The notes: generated from the sequence alone by a model not told the origin. A stretch of 64,000 nucleotides of DNA from Acutalibacter muris (GCF_002201475.1 NZ_CP021422.1:3534001-3598000); one strand, 5' to 3'. Positions 32,774 through 42,334 are shown, counted from the first letter of the stretch. Made by a program: numbers and translations.

Positions 32774-33822
32774 CCCTGCACCGCCAGCAGCAGCCGGGAG
32801 ATAAGTCCCTCCAGCACAAGCCTTGGCTCCATCTTGGAGCCCTTTAGGGATAGGTCGGCCTCCAGCAGCAGATCAAGGCACCTCCTAAGGCCCGATAGGG
32901 TCAGCTTTTTCGAGGAACGTTCGGCATTTTGCAGCCGAAAGCCGCCCCGGCCCTTATACTCGGAGGCGTACTCGGCGGGGGCGGAGCCGGTGAGCCCGCT
33001 CTCAAGGGCGGCCTTTACCCGGTACATATCAATATATGACGCGGCCATGGCCCCAAGTATGGCTATAGGCTCTTCTCCGCGGTAAAACAGCAGGTCCAGC
33101 TGGTTATAGGCCTCCTCATAGCGCCCGGAGGTCAGGGCCCTGACCATGATGAACACAGTAGTTTCGGTGCTCTTTGGGGTAAGCTCCTCCACCATGGCGG
33201 GAGTTATCTCCTTCTGTCCAAGGCCCAGGGCGTAGGCGCAGAGCTTTTCTGTCTCGGAGCGCAGTGTATGCAGGTCGCTGCCGGCATAGCTTAGAAGCTT
33301 CTCCCAGCTTTTGGGGGCAAGCTCGCAGCCCTGGCGCTCGGCCTCCTTTTTTATCAGCCGCCGCAGGTCCGCCCCATTAAGGCGCGGGAAATCCACCGTA
33401 TACCCGGCCTTGCCCGCCGCTTCAAGAAATTTTCTCCACTTTGGTGACCTCTTTGCGGGGATATCCAGGGTGGGATACCAGAACACCAGGGTGGTGGTGT
33501 CGGGAAGGTCCTCCATAAGGGATAAGAGCCGCTCAAGATCCTCGGAGGACTTTGAGTCCGGGTCAAAATCGGATACGGCGGCGCATTTGTGCTCCGCCAT
33601 AAAGGGAAGGGCCTCCACGGCGGCGGCGACGCCCTCCATGTCGGAGTCATTTGTAAAAATGCTGCGGTTAAACTCAGGGAAGCCCTCGCCCGAGGACTTC
33701 TCTATAAGTTTGCGGGCGGCACGTTTTAAGGTCAGCTTCTCGTCGCCGGAAAGGAGGTACAGGGGCCCGAAGCCCCGGGCGGCGATGTGCTTGTTAAGGT
33801 CCTGCTCGGTGATAGTGGGCAT
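32770..33822 (-). CDS. holA: DNA polymerase III subunit delta
   Basis: Clamp-loader subunit of 350 residues, the usual size. The start MPTITEQDLNKHIAARGFGPLYLLSGDE shows the delta N-terminus with its degenerate Walker region; the middle has LEALP-like clamp-opening and AAA+ lid segments, and the C-terminus is the helical collar. It begins 4 nt after the rnfB stop, so it is read from the same message. This replication gene behind an energy-conservation gene is a chance linkage as far as I can tell. Confidence 0.92.
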   Translation of the reverse strand: MPTITEQDLNKHIAARGFGPLYLLSGDEKLTLKRAARKLIEKSSGEGFPEFNRSIFTNDSDMEGVAAAVEALPFMAEHKCAAVSDFDPDSKSSEDLERLLSLMEDLPDTTTLVFWYPTLDIPAKRSPKWRKFLEAAGKAGYTVDFPRLNGADLRRLIKKEAERQGCELAPKSWEKLLSYAGSDLHTLRSETEKLCAYALGLGQKEITPAMVEELTPKSTETTVFIMVRALTSGRYEEAYNQLDLLFYRGEEPIAILGAMAASYIDMYRVKAALESGLTGSAPAEYASEYKGRGGFRLQNAERSSKKLTLSGLRRCLDLLLEADLSLKGSKMEPRLVLEGLISRLLLAVQG

Positions 33823-33826
33823 AGTC

Positions 33827-34618
33827 TTAACCTTCGCTCATGGTGATGATATGTCGGGGGCAGGCCTCGGCGCATTTGCCGCAGCCGGTGCACTTCTCCG
33901 GGTCCACAAGGGCCAGGCCGTTCCGCACGGTTATGGCCCCATATTCGCAGGTCTTCTGGCACTTCATACAGCCTATGCAGCCCACCTTGCAGCTCTGCAT
34001 GGTGTCCTTGCCCTTGTCGCAGCTGGAGCAGCGCACCACGGCCATAGCCTTCACCGGAGCCAGCCTTATGAGCCCCTTGGGACAGGCCTTCTCGCACTTG
34101 CCGCAGGCCACGCACTTCTCCGGGTCGATGACCGCCACGCCGTTGCAAAGCTCAAGGGCCCCATAATCGCACACAGCCCTGCAGTCCCCCAGCCCTAAAC
34201 AGCCGAACCGGCAGCTGGAGCCGCCGCCGTTTAAGAGGGAGGCTGCCGTGCAGCTCTCAAGGCCGTCGTACTCCATCTTCTCGGTGGTGTTGTCGGCGCT
34301 GCCCATGCAGCGCACAAAGGCGGCCCTGCGCTCCATCTCCACATCGCCGGAGCCCAGTATCTCCCCGCACTTCTTGGCCACGTCCGCGCCGCCGGGAGAA
34401 CAAAGCCCCGGCACGGCCTCGCCCTTGGCCATAGCGGCGGCATAGCCCGGACAGCCCGAGTACCCGCAGGCCCCGCAGTTTGCCCCGGGCAGAATGGCCT
34501 CCAGGGCCTCGGCCCGCTCGTCCTTGGGCACGGCCATAACCACCGAGGCCACCGCCAGCACTATTCCGGCCAGAAGTCCGATGATTCCGACGATCATTAT
34601 GGGTGTTAGCATTTCCAT
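33827..34618 (-). CDS. rnfB: Rnf complex subunit B (ferredoxin-type)
   Basis: Electron-input subunit of the ferredoxin:NAD+ oxidoreductase Rnf, 263 residues. An N-terminal membrane helix (about 5-28) precedes the four-cysteine Fe-S motif ANCGACGYSGCPGY...LCSPGG, then several ferredoxin clusters (CVACGKCEKACPKG, CIGCMKCQKTCEYG, CTGCGKCAEACPRH). Rnf couples this electron flow to Na+ or H+ export. In most clostridial clusters rnfB directly follows rnfA; here two lipoprotein genes lie between them. Confidence 0.95.
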   Translation of the reverse strand: MEMLTPIMIVGIIGLLAGIVLAVASVVMAVPKDERAEALEAILPGANCGACGYSGCPGYAAAMAKGEAVPGLCSPGGADVAKKCGEILGSGDVEMERRAAFVRCMGSADNTTEKMEYDGLESCTAASLLNGGGSSCRFGCLGLGDCRAVCDYGALELCNGVAVIDPEKCVACGKCEKACPKGLIRLAPVKAMAVVRCSSCDKGKDTMQSCKVGCIGCMKCQKTCEYGAITVRNGLALVDPEKCTGCGKCAEACPRHIITMSEG

Positions 34619-34662
34619 TTGTACAACAGTCCTTTCCGGGCCTTTGGCCCAATAAAAATTTT

Positions 34663-36039
34663 TTAGCTTTCGGCAAGCTCCATGCTCATGTTCATGTATG
34701 CTTTGTGCACCAGGTCTTTCAGAGGTTTGTCCGGGTTATTGTATATCTCAAGGGTCATGTCATATAGCGCCCGGTCCAGGGGCGTGTAGAAGTCCGCGCC
34801 GGAGATGCCCTCCCGGAGCTTCACGAACTCGGGGTAGAGGTTCTTTGACATATAGACGTTGCTGCCGTCGCCATCGCTGACCCCATTGCCCCGGCCGGAC
34901 ATAAGGCCTTCCATGACGGGGACTGCGTTGCCGGTGAGCATATGGGTATATAGCTTGGACTGCTGGCAATCCTTGCTCATAATGTAATCTACCACAAAGA
35001 ACGCGTCGTCAGGACGCTTGGTGTTGACGTTTATTCCGGCGAAGCTGGTTATCACGGCATAGTAACCGCCGCTACGGGAGAATACGGGTACAAGGGTGAG
35101 CTCATCGGATGCGCCGTTTTCCTCGTCGAACCAGTTATTGGGATGCAGTAAACCGTTGGAGCACTCCGGCAGGTCCATCTCCCCAAGACGGCCTCTGGCG
35201 TCCATCCTGGAGGTCACGTACTCCAGAAGCTCCTCCTCGGTCAGGGCAAGCTGGTCCTTCTCATAGTCGGCTATGGGCGCGAGAGCCGCGCTTTGGTGCG
35301 ACTCGCTGATATTTGCGGCTTGCAAAAGCGTTTCGGGCCCGCCCGAGAGCATATCATCCCAGGTGAGAGACGTGTCCTCAAGCCGGTACTCAACATCGGC
35401 GCTCCTATAATAGCCCAGGGGCATGGTATATGTCATTGGCAGCAGGAGCTGTCCGTGCTCGTTCTTTCCAGCCTCCATGACAATAGGCGTCAGCTTGTCC
35501 CATTCCATGAACTGCGCTTTCTCTATATAATCATCCAAGGGCAGGAACATATTGCGTTCCATGGCCTGCTGTGGGAACCTAAAAAGTGATTCTTCAAAGC
35601 AGAAGCCGGTGTCATTTTCAAAGTAGTGCGCCCCGAAACCGCTTAGACACACGAACACGTCCGGACCCTTGCCCGCCATCATCTCCGTGCGCAGGGCCGT
35701 AAGGTACGTGTCCCGCTCGTCGCCGTGCTTCGGGGGTATCTCTATCTCCATGTCCTCCGGCCCGCCCAGGTCCTCTATCACGGTCTGGAAGCTCTTGTAT
35801 TTGGTCTTGCCGCCCTTTGCGGTTTCGGCTTCATAGTCCCTTAGAAACTCCTGGACAGATATAAACACATTGCTTCCGAATTCCACGTCTATAAATACCC
35901 GCAAAGGCTCCTGCTCCACAGCCTCCGGCCGGGCCGTGCTGCTGGTGGCTTCGGAGCTCTCCCCGCCGCCGGGCTTGCAGGCGGAAAGGGCGGACATGAG
36001 CACAAGCGCGGACAAGATAATGGCAATAAGCTTTTTCAT
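34663..36039 (-). CDS. Extracellular solute-binding lipoprotein, copy 2
   Basis: A 458-residue lipoprotein: signal peptide with lipobox LSAC (cysteine 21), a short Gly/Ser/Glu linker, then a substrate-binding fold of the ABC sugar-binding (family 1) type with the typical LRTEMMAGKGPDVFVC and FLPLDDYIEKAQFMEWDKL segments. It is a diverged tandem duplicate of the preceding gene (same length and motif order). No permease or ATPase gene is nearby. Ligand unknown. Confidence 0.82.
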   Translation of the reverse strand: MKKLIAIILSALVLMSALSACKPGGGESSEATSSTARPEAVEQEPLRVFIDVEFGSNVFISVQEFLRDYEAETAKGGKTKYKSFQTVIEDLGGPEDMEIEIPPKHGDERDTYLTALRTEMMAGKGPDVFVCLSGFGAHYFENDTGFCFEESLFRFPQQAMERNMFLPLDDYIEKAQFMEWDKLTPIVMEAGKNEHGQLLLPMTYTMPLGYYRSADVEYRLEDTSLTWDDMLSGGPETLLQAANISESHQSAALAPIADYEKDQLALTEEELLEYVTSRMDARGRLGEMDLPECSNGLLHPNNWFDEENGASDELTLVPVFSRSGGYYAVITSFAGINVNTKRPDDAFFVVDYIMSKDCQQSKLYTHMLTGNAVPVMEGLMSGRGNGVSDGDGSNVYMSKNLYPEFVKLREGISGADFYTPLDRALYDMTLEIYNNPDKPLKDLVHKAYMNMSMELAES

Positions 36040-36056
36040 ATAGGCTCTCCCCTTTC

Positions 36057-37433
36057 TCAGGCTTCGGCAAGCATCATCTCTATATTCCTGTACGTCTCCT
36101 CCACCAACTTCTCCCGCTCCTCCTTTGTCTCGGCCTGAGTGTAGGGGGAGGAGTCATAGGGCGAGTAGAGCTCAGAGAGCTCGTGGTGCACCGGGGTGAC
36201 GAAGTCCACGGCGTTTATCTGCTTTATCAGGCTTTGCAGCTGGTCATAGTTATAGTCCGTAAGCCCCCAGGATTTAACGTACATATTTCCTCGGTTAAAG
36301 GGCGCGTTTATCTTCTCCTTTGATTTGAGCAGCTCCATGTGCACCGGCGTGCCCGCGTTCCAGGAGAGCAGCTCGGAATCCTGCTGTGCCTCCTTGCTGA
36401 GAAGCAGCTCCAGTATCTCGAAGGCCCCTTCGGGCGCCTCCGAGTTGATGTTCACCGCGCCGAAGGTGGTTATATAGGCCGTTGCGCCGCCGTCCCGGTT
36501 GCAGTGGGGTAGGAGCACGCTGTCCGGGTCGTACTGGGTGAAGTTAGAGGCATTCATGCGGTTGAAGGTTACCGGCGCATAATCCCCCAGACTTTCTTCA
36601 AGCTCCGGGGTGCGGCGGCTGTCGCTTTCAATAAGCGCGTCCAGATGGGCCGTCAGTTCCTCTTTGGTAAAGGCAGGCACGTCGTTCTCATAGTCGGCCA
36701 CCGGGCCCAGGCTTTCAGCAAGGCCGGAAAAGCATACCGCCGTTATAATCCCCGGGTCCTGGCTTTTGAGCATTTCATCAAAGGTCATGGGCAGCTCCCC
36801 GGCGGGGGTATAGCTCTGTGCGTCAAAGCGGACAAAGTTCATGCTCCAGCCTATGGGCAGTATCAGCTGGCCCTCGTCGTTCTTTCCTGCCGCCATTATC
36901 TGTGGGTACAGCTTGTCCCACTCCATGTACTTTGCGTTTTCGATGTAACCGTCCAGGGGCAGAAACATATGTCTTTTCATCAGGGCCTTCGGGTACTGAA
37001 ACAGCCCCACCTCCCGCTCCCGGGGCGGCATAAGGTGGGGGTTTGCAGCCCGGGGACTCCTGCACAAAAACAGGTCCGGGCCCTTCCCCGCCATCACCTC
37101 CACCCTTATACGGTCCAGCGTGGACTCCCTCTCCCCGCCAATGCCGGGGACGGCCTCTATCTCCAGCTTATAGCTGTCCTTAAATTCCGGGTCGTACTCT
37201 CGCACAAGGTCCCGAAGCAGCTGTGAGCTCTGGCCCTCGCTGCCCACGTCCAGGTCCATACAGACCGTCACCACGGGCTTTTCGGCCTTTTCGGCCTGCT
37301 GGGATTCCCCGGGCTTCTGGGCCCCGCCGCTGCTCTCTGAGCTCTCCCCGCCGCCCCTGCACCCTGCAAGGGCCAGCATAACCACCGCCATCATCAGCGC
37401 CAAAGCTTTCTTAAATATGTGATTTCGTTTCAT
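36057..37433 (-). CDS. Extracellular solute-binding lipoprotein, copy 1
   Basis: A 458-residue lipoprotein with signal peptide and lipobox LAGC (cysteine 25), then a binding-protein fold with IRVEVMAGKGPDLFLCRS and FLPLDGYIENAKYMEWDKLY. It is paralogous to the following gene, 17 nt away. It begins 107 nt after the rnfA stop; the gap is AT-rich and may hold its own promoter, though I see no clear hexamers. It is an orphan binding protein with no transporter genes beside it. Confidence 0.82.
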   Translation of the reverse strand: MKRNHIFKKALALMMAVVMLALAGCRGGGESSESSGGAQKPGESQQAEKAEKPVVTVCMDLDVGSEGQSSQLLRDLVREYDPEFKDSYKLEIEAVPGIGGERESTLDRIRVEVMAGKGPDLFLCRSPRAANPHLMPPREREVGLFQYPKALMKRHMFLPLDGYIENAKYMEWDKLYPQIMAAGKNDEGQLILPIGWSMNFVRFDAQSYTPAGELPMTFDEMLKSQDPGIITAVCFSGLAESLGPVADYENDVPAFTKEELTAHLDALIESDSRRTPELEESLGDYAPVTFNRMNASNFTQYDPDSVLLPHCNRDGGATAYITTFGAVNINSEAPEGAFEILELLLSKEAQQDSELLSWNAGTPVHMELLKSKEKINAPFNRGNMYVKSWGLTDYNYDQLQSLIKQINAVDFVTPVHHELSELYSPYDSSPYTQAETKEEREKLVEETYRNIEMMLAEA

Positions 37434-37540
37434 AACAATCTCTCCTTATAGATTTTTGGGGTGGGCGATATACCCTCCTGCCTATAAGAAGACATAAAAT
37501 TGCGATTTAGTTGCACGAAAATCAAAATTTTTCAAAAATT

Positions 37541-38161
37541 TTATCCCGCCAGCCTGTCCACCACCCCGTTGAACCCTAAAAACGACACGGCCACCAGAGA
37601 AGCCGCCACCAGGGTAATAGGCAGGCCCCTAAAGGTCTCGGGGATATCGCAGTCCTCAAGGCGCTCGCGCACCCCGGCGAACAGCAGCATAGCCACCAGG
37701 AACCCAACGCCGGAGCCGAAGGCGTTCACCAGCGACTGTACAAAGCCGAAGCTGGGGTCCGCCGCGCCCTTTTCCAGCACCAGCATGGTCACGCCCAGCA
37801 CGGCGCAGTTGGTGGTGATAAGGGGCAGGTATATGCCAAGGGAGTTGTAGAGGGGGGGCATGTACTTGTGCAGGGCCGTCTCCAGAAGCTGCACCAGGGC
37901 CGCTATCACCAGGATGAACACCAGGGTCTGCAAATACTCAAGGCCCTGGGGCACCAGGATATAGGTGTACAGCGGCCAGGTCACCGCCGTGGCTATGACC
38001 ATTACGACGGTAACCGCGCAGCTCATGCCGAAGGCGGTGTCCAGCTTCTTTGAGACCCCTAAAAAGGGGCATATTCCCAGGAATTTGTTAAGGACATAGT
38101 TCTCCGTAAGTATGGCGGCTAAAAATATGGCCACCAGGGAGCGTATCATCTGAGCGTCCAT
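37541..38161 (-). CDS. rnfA: Rnf complex subunit A
   Basis: Integral membrane subunit of 206 residues with six predicted helices, part of the Rnf core with RnfE, to which it is distantly homologous. NYVLNKFLGICPFLGVSKK in helix 1 contains the conserved cysteine that binds the intramembrane Fe-S centre with RnfE. It overlaps rnfE by 1 nt. Confidence 0.94.
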   Translation of the reverse strand: MDAQMIRSLVAIFLAAILTENYVLNKFLGICPFLGVSKKLDTAFGMSCAVTVVMVIATAVTWPLYTYILVPQGLEYLQTLVFILVIAALVQLLETALHKYMPPLYNSLGIYLPLITTNCAVLGVTMLVLEKGAADPSFGFVQSLVNAFGSGVGFLVAMLLFAGVRERLEDCDIPETFRGLPITLVAASLVAVSFLGFNGVVDRLAG

Positions 38162-38841
38162 TATTTACCCTCCTTTTCAGCTATCTTGGAGCACGAGGCC
38201 GCCAGCGGGCAGTGCGCGCAGCCGGTGGACTCGGGAGCCTTGCCCTCCTTTGAGAGCTTTCCCGACAGGGCTATGAGCATACCGAACACGAAGAAGCCCC
38301 CGGGAGGCAGCAGGAAGATTATGATGGGCTCCATGAACCCAGAGAGCACCGGCAGGCCGAAGACCGTCCCCGCGCCCAAAAGCTCCCTTATGATGCCCAT
38401 GGCCAGCATGGCGGCGGTGAAGCCCACGCCCATGCCAAGGCCGTCTATAATAGAGGGCAGGACCTTATTCTTGCTGGCGAACATCTCCGCCCGGCCCAGG
38501 ATTATGCAGTTCACAACGATAAGGGGCAGGAACACCCCCAGGGCCGTGTCAAGCGCCGGGGAAAAGGCCTTGATGAACATCTGCACGATGGTGACGAACC
38601 CGGCGATAATGGTTATAAACGCCGGTATGCGCACCTTATTTGGTATCACGTTGCGCAAAAGGGAGATAACCGCGTTGGAGCAGACCAGCACGAAAGTTGT
38701 TGCCGCCCCCATGCCGATGGCGTTGCTGGCGGCGGTGGTCACCGCCAACGTGGCACAGCACCCCAACACCAGTCTCAATACCGGGTTCTCCTTGATGATA
38801 CCCTTGGTAAATTCCTGTAAAAGGCTCTTTTTTCCGTCCAT
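38161..38841 (-). CDS. rnfE: Rnf complex subunit E
   Basis: Membrane subunit of 226 residues, start FTKGIIKENPVLRLVLGCCATLAVT, with the conserved membrane cysteine region in helix 1. The C-terminus has a small cysteine motif (CAHCPLAASC) beyond the last helix, which is not universal. It lies 2 nt after rnfG. Confidence 0.94.
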   Translation of the reverse strand: MDGKKSLLQEFTKGIIKENPVLRLVLGCCATLAVTTAASNAIGMGAATTFVLVCSNAVISLLRNVIPNKVRIPAFITIIAGFVTIVQMFIKAFSPALDTALGVFLPLIVVNCIILGRAEMFASKNKVLPSIIDGLGMGVGFTAAMLAMGIIRELLGAGTVFGLPVLSGFMEPIIIFLLPPGGFFVFGMLIALSGKLSKEGKAPESTGCAHCPLAASCSKIAEKEGK

Positions 38842-38843
38842 TT

Positions 38844-39416
38844 TTAGTTACCTCCCTCTGACTGGTAGGCGTTCTGGTACTGCTCTATGGCCGCGTTCAC
38901 CGCGTTTGTAACAGCGGTGCTGGTAATGGTGGCCCCGGTCATGGCCTGGATCTCCCCTTCCTTGGGGGTCTGGAACTTCACTACACTGATACCGCCCGCA
39001 AGATTGGCGGCGGGCTGGCCCTTGTACTGGTCCCGGAAGCTCTCCTTCTCGGCGTTGGCCCCAAGGCCCGGGGTCTCGCCGTGGCTCAGAAGGACCACGC
39101 CGGTAATACTGCCGTCGGTGCTTATCCCGGTCATGACGTTCACCGACCCGCCATAGCCCTTGCCCTCGGTCTCGAAGACATAGCCCACGGAATTGCCGCT
39201 GCCGTCCAGACCCACATAGTGGCCGTCCCTTTCCTCAAAGCTCTCCGCTCCGGGCAGCACCACCATACGGCTCTCCTCGGCCTTCTGTGCCGCGGCCTCC
39301 GCTATGCGGTCCCTTGTCAGCAGATTCGTCCCCGCTAAAGCCGCAGAGACCAGAATACATATCACCAAAAGGACAGCCGCCGGGGCCAGTACCGTTTTAG
39401 CGTTCAAGCCGTTCAT
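38844..39416 (-). CDS. rnfG: Rnf complex subunit G (FMN-bearing)
   Basis: A 190-residue protein with one N-terminal membrane helix (about 10-30) and an extracytoplasmic FMN-binding domain. The flavinylation motif MTGATITSTAV (threonine in the S/TGATxT consensus) carries covalent FMN. It overlaps rnfD by 4 nt. Covalent attachment needs an ApbE transferase, which is not in this window. Confidence 0.95.
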   Translation of the reverse strand: MNGLNAKTVLAPAAVLLVICILVSAALAGTNLLTRDRIAEAAAQKAEESRMVVLPGAESFEERDGHYVGLDGSGNSVGYVFETEGKGYGGSVNVMTGISTDGSITGVVLLSHGETPGLGANAEKESFRDQYKGQPAANLAGGISVVKFQTPKEGEIQAMTGATITSTAVTNAVNAAIEQYQNAYQSEGGN

Positions 39417-40375
39417 GCCGCTCCCTCCTTCTTCTTTTTCTCTTTGGGCTTGCCGAAGGCGGTGGGCTTCACATACCGCTCGATAAGGGGAGTGATAATG
39501 TTCATGAGCACTATAGAGTAGCTCACGCCCTCGGGCAGGGAGCCGAACTCCCGGATGATAATGGTCAGCAGCCCGCAGCCTATGGCGAAGACTATCCGCG
39601 CCTTAAAGTATAGGGGGCTGGTGGTGTAGTCCGTGGCCATAAAGAACGCGCCCAGCATAAGCCCGCCTGCCAGCAGGTCAAAGAGGGGGTCCCGGCCCAG
39701 TATGGCGGAGAACACCGCAACTGTCGCAAGGTATGTAACGGGTATCACCGGGCTTATGACTTTCCTGACGATGAGGTACACGCCGCCGATGAGTATGGCT
39801 AAAGCGCAGGTCTCCCCCAGGCACCCGCCGTGGACGCCCAGGAACATATCAAGATAGCCGGGCCAGCCCGCCCCGCCGTTTGAGGCGTACCCCGCAAGGG
39901 GCGTGGCCGTAGTCACCGCGTCCGCCGTGGCGGAGTAGTCAAAGGGCGCGGCCCAGTGGGTCATCCGGGCGGGGAAGGAGTTCATCAATACTATCCGGGC
40001 GGTAAGGGCCGGGTTCACGAAGTTCTGGCCAATGCCGCCGAACATCTGCTTCACCACCACTATGGCTATCACCCCGCCGAAGGCCGCTATTAAGGGGTTG
40101 ATAGTCACCGGCAGGTTCAAGGCCAGCAGCAGCCCGGTCACAACGCAGGAAAGGTCCATAACGGTCTGGGGCCGCTTCATCGCCTTTCTTGAAAGGTACT
40201 CGCTGAGTACACAGCTGGCTATGCACACCGCAATTACCAAAAAGGCCCTGGGCCCAAAGATGATTATGGACGCTATAGCCGCGGGCATAAGACCGATTAT
40301 CACGTCCAGCATTATATTCTGGGTGGTCTTCCTCCCGTTAAAATGCGGGGAGGAGGATACTATAAGCTTGTCCAT
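39413..40375 (-). CDS. rnfD: Rnf complex subunit D (FMN-bearing)
   Basis: A 320-residue multi-helix membrane subunit homologous to NqrB. The covalent FMN site is the threonine in DAVTTATPLAGY. Helix-rich sequence runs throughout, with a lysine-rich cytoplasmic C-terminus (KPKEKKKKEG). It begins immediately after the rnfC stop. Confidence 0.95.
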   Translation of the reverse strand: MDKLIVSSSPHFNGRKTTQNIMLDVIIGLMPAAIASIIIFGPRAFLVIAVCIASCVLSEYLSRKAMKRPQTVMDLSCVVTGLLLALNLPVTINPLIAAFGGVIAIVVVKQMFGGIGQNFVNPALTARIVLMNSFPARMTHWAAPFDYSATADAVTTATPLAGYASNGGAGWPGYLDMFLGVHGGCLGETCALAILIGGVYLIVRKVISPVIPVTYLATVAVFSAILGRDPLFDLLAGGLMLGAFFMATDYTTSPLYFKARIVFAIGCGLLTIIIREFGSLPEGVSYSIVLMNIITPLIERYVKPTAFGKPKEKKKKEGAA

Positions 40376-41791
40376 TTACTTTTTCCCTGCCTTTCTCACA
40401 TATGCCTTGCCCATGCGGATGCTCTGCACCAGCCGCCGTCCCGCCGGACAGGAGAAGGCGCAGCAGCCGCACTCCATGCAGGTCATCACGTCTAGGGCGT
40501 TAAGGGCCTCCACGTCCTTTTTCTGGGCGGCCTTCTCCAGCTTTGTGGGCATAAGGTTCATGGGACACGCCGCCACGCACCGGCCGCAGCGTATGCAGTC
40601 GGTTGTCTCATACATTTTGGCCTCGTTCTCATCGAAAGCTAAAATGGCGTTGTTCTGCTTTAAAATGGGCAGCTCGTCGCTGACTATTGCAATGCCCATC
40701 ATGGGCCCGCCCATGAGCATTTTCTTCGGCTCTGACTTATACCCGCCGCAGAACTCTATCACGTCCTTTATGGGCGTGCCTATGGGCACTATCACATTCT
40801 GGGGCTCCTTTATGGCCGAGCCGTCTATGGTTACACGCTTCTTTGTAAGAGGCCTCCCTGTCCTCATATAGCTTGCCAGGAACGACACCGACGCGATGTT
40901 CATCACCAGACACCCCACGTCGGCCGGGAGGCCCCCCGCGGGGACCTTGCGCCCGGTGCAGGCCTGTACCAGCACCTTCTCCGCCCCCTGGGGGTAGCGG
41001 CTCTTTAAGGTCAGCACTCGGACCTCGTCCCTGGGGTCCATCTCCGGATTGTCGGCAATGCGGTGCAGCTCCGCGATAACGTCGGGCTTATTGTCCTCCA
41101 CGGCGATAAGCACCCGGTGCACGTCCAGTATCTCCTTGACCTTATAGATACCGTCCAGCACGTTTTTGCCGTTTTCCATAGCCTCACGGTGGTCGGAGGT
41201 CACATAGGGCTCACACTCGGCCACGTTGATGATAAGGGTGTCGATGCTCTTTCCGTCGGGCACGTTCAGCTTCACATGGGCCGGGAAGCCCGCGCCCCCA
41301 AGGCCCACCAGCCCCGAGGCCCGGGCCGCTTCAGCCAAGGACTTCTTGTCCCTGATGGGCTCGGGGGGCTTTATGTCGGGGGCCTGCTCCATAAGGCCGT
41401 CGGAGTCTATGACCACTGCCTCCACCGGCCTGTCCCCGGTGAGCATCACGTTCCGTATCTCGGCCACGGTGCCGGACACGGAGGCGTGTATAGGAGCGCT
41501 GACATACCCCTCGCTGTCGCCCACCACCTGCCCGAGATACACATGGTCGCCCTTTTTCACCACCGGCTTACAGGGCGCGCCGATATGCTGCTGCATGGGC
41601 AGTATCACCCGCCCGGGCGGCGGCATGACCTTCGACGGCTCTGCGGAGGTGTTCTTATGGTGCGGCACCGGCGCTCCGCCGTGGGTCCTGAAGGGACGCT
41701 TTGGGAAGAGGTCTCCAGCGTGTTGTTCCTGCATAAAATCCACGATCCTTTCGTCCGTAGTATTTCGTTCGCAAAAAGTTAATAATTTCAT
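40376..41791 (-). CDS. rnfC: Rnf complex subunit C (NADH-interacting)
   Basis: Peripheral subunit of 471 residues that binds NAD(H) and FMN. It has the glycine-rich GLVGLGGAGFPAHVKL nucleotide site (about 145-160), the NVAECEPYVTSDHR segment, and two [4Fe-4S] motifs near the C-terminus (CIRCGRCVAACPMN and CMECGCCAFSCPAG). First gene of the rnfCDGEA run; upstream is a divergent lipoprotein gene 148 nt away. Confidence 0.95.
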   Translation of the reverse strand: MKLLTFCERNTTDERIVDFMQEQHAGDLFPKRPFRTHGGAPVPHHKNTSAEPSKVMPPPGRVILPMQQHIGAPCKPVVKKGDHVYLGQVVGDSEGYVSAPIHASVSGTVAEIRNVMLTGDRPVEAVVIDSDGLMEQAPDIKPPEPIRDKKSLAEAARASGLVGLGGAGFPAHVKLNVPDGKSIDTLIINVAECEPYVTSDHREAMENGKNVLDGIYKVKEILDVHRVLIAVEDNKPDVIAELHRIADNPEMDPRDEVRVLTLKSRYPQGAEKVLVQACTGRKVPAGGLPADVGCLVMNIASVSFLASYMRTGRPLTKKRVTIDGSAIKEPQNVIVPIGTPIKDVIEFCGGYKSEPKKMLMGGPMMGIAIVSDELPILKQNNAILAFDENEAKMYETTDCIRCGRCVAACPMNLMPTKLEKAAQKKDVEALNALDVMTCMECGCCAFSCPAGRRLVQSIRMGKAYVRKAGKK

Positions 41792-41877
41792 TTTACCTCA
41801 AAACTGACGTTTGTGCAACAATAAATCCATGATTTCCCGGCAAAAATCTCCCCAAAAAGTAAAAGCCCCGGGAGGAA

Positions 41878-41906
41878 TTGCTTTCTTGGGGTGGGTGTGC
41901 TATAAT
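41878..41906 (+). promoter_or_regulatory. Sigma-A promoter of the small lipoprotein gene
   Basis: TTGCTT (41878-41883), a 17-nt spacer and TATAAT (41901-41906), 33 nt before the ATG at 41940. Confidence 0.75.
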
Positions 41907-41939
41907 ACAGCCAAACCCAAAACTTACAGGAGGCCGAAA

Positions 41940-42248
41940 ATGAAAACGATTTTTTGCATACTCACGGCCCTTACTCTATTGCTCTCAGCCTGCTCCGGCA
42001 GCAAAAGCGGCTCGGTTACCTTCCGTGCCACCGTGCTGGAGATAAACGACGGCTATTATCTGGTGGAGCCTGTCGAGGGCAGCGCGGAGCTTAAAAGCGC
42101 GGACCAAATTACCGTGCCCATGAAGAACATGGCCCCTTCGCCAGAGCCGGAGGTGGGGGACATCCTGGAGATAGAGTATGACGGCTACATTGCGGAGTCG
42201 TACCCCGCGCAGATAAACAATGTATATAGCGTCAGGGTGGTGGAGTAG
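41940..42248 (+). CDS. Small lipoprotein, DUF3221-like
   Basis: A 102-residue lipoprotein with signal peptide and lipobox LSAC (cysteine 17). The mature part is a small beta-barrel-like domain (FRATVLEINDGYYLVEPVEG and VGDILEIEYDGYIAES), like DUF3221 proteins. ACAGGAGG precedes the ATG, which lies just after a strong promoter. Divergent from rnfC; role unknown. Confidence 0.75.
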   Translation: MKTIFCILTALTLLLSACSGSKSGSVTFRATVLEINDGYYLVEPVEGSAELKSADQITVPMKNMAPSPEPEVGDILEIEYDGYIAESYPAQINNVYSVRVVE

Positions 42249-42334
42249 GCGGGAGGCTCTTTACAGATAAAAGGGCGGCTGGGAGAAAGATTCCCCATAA
42301 TTACGAAAAGTCAAGGCTTTAGAGGTGGATTTCA

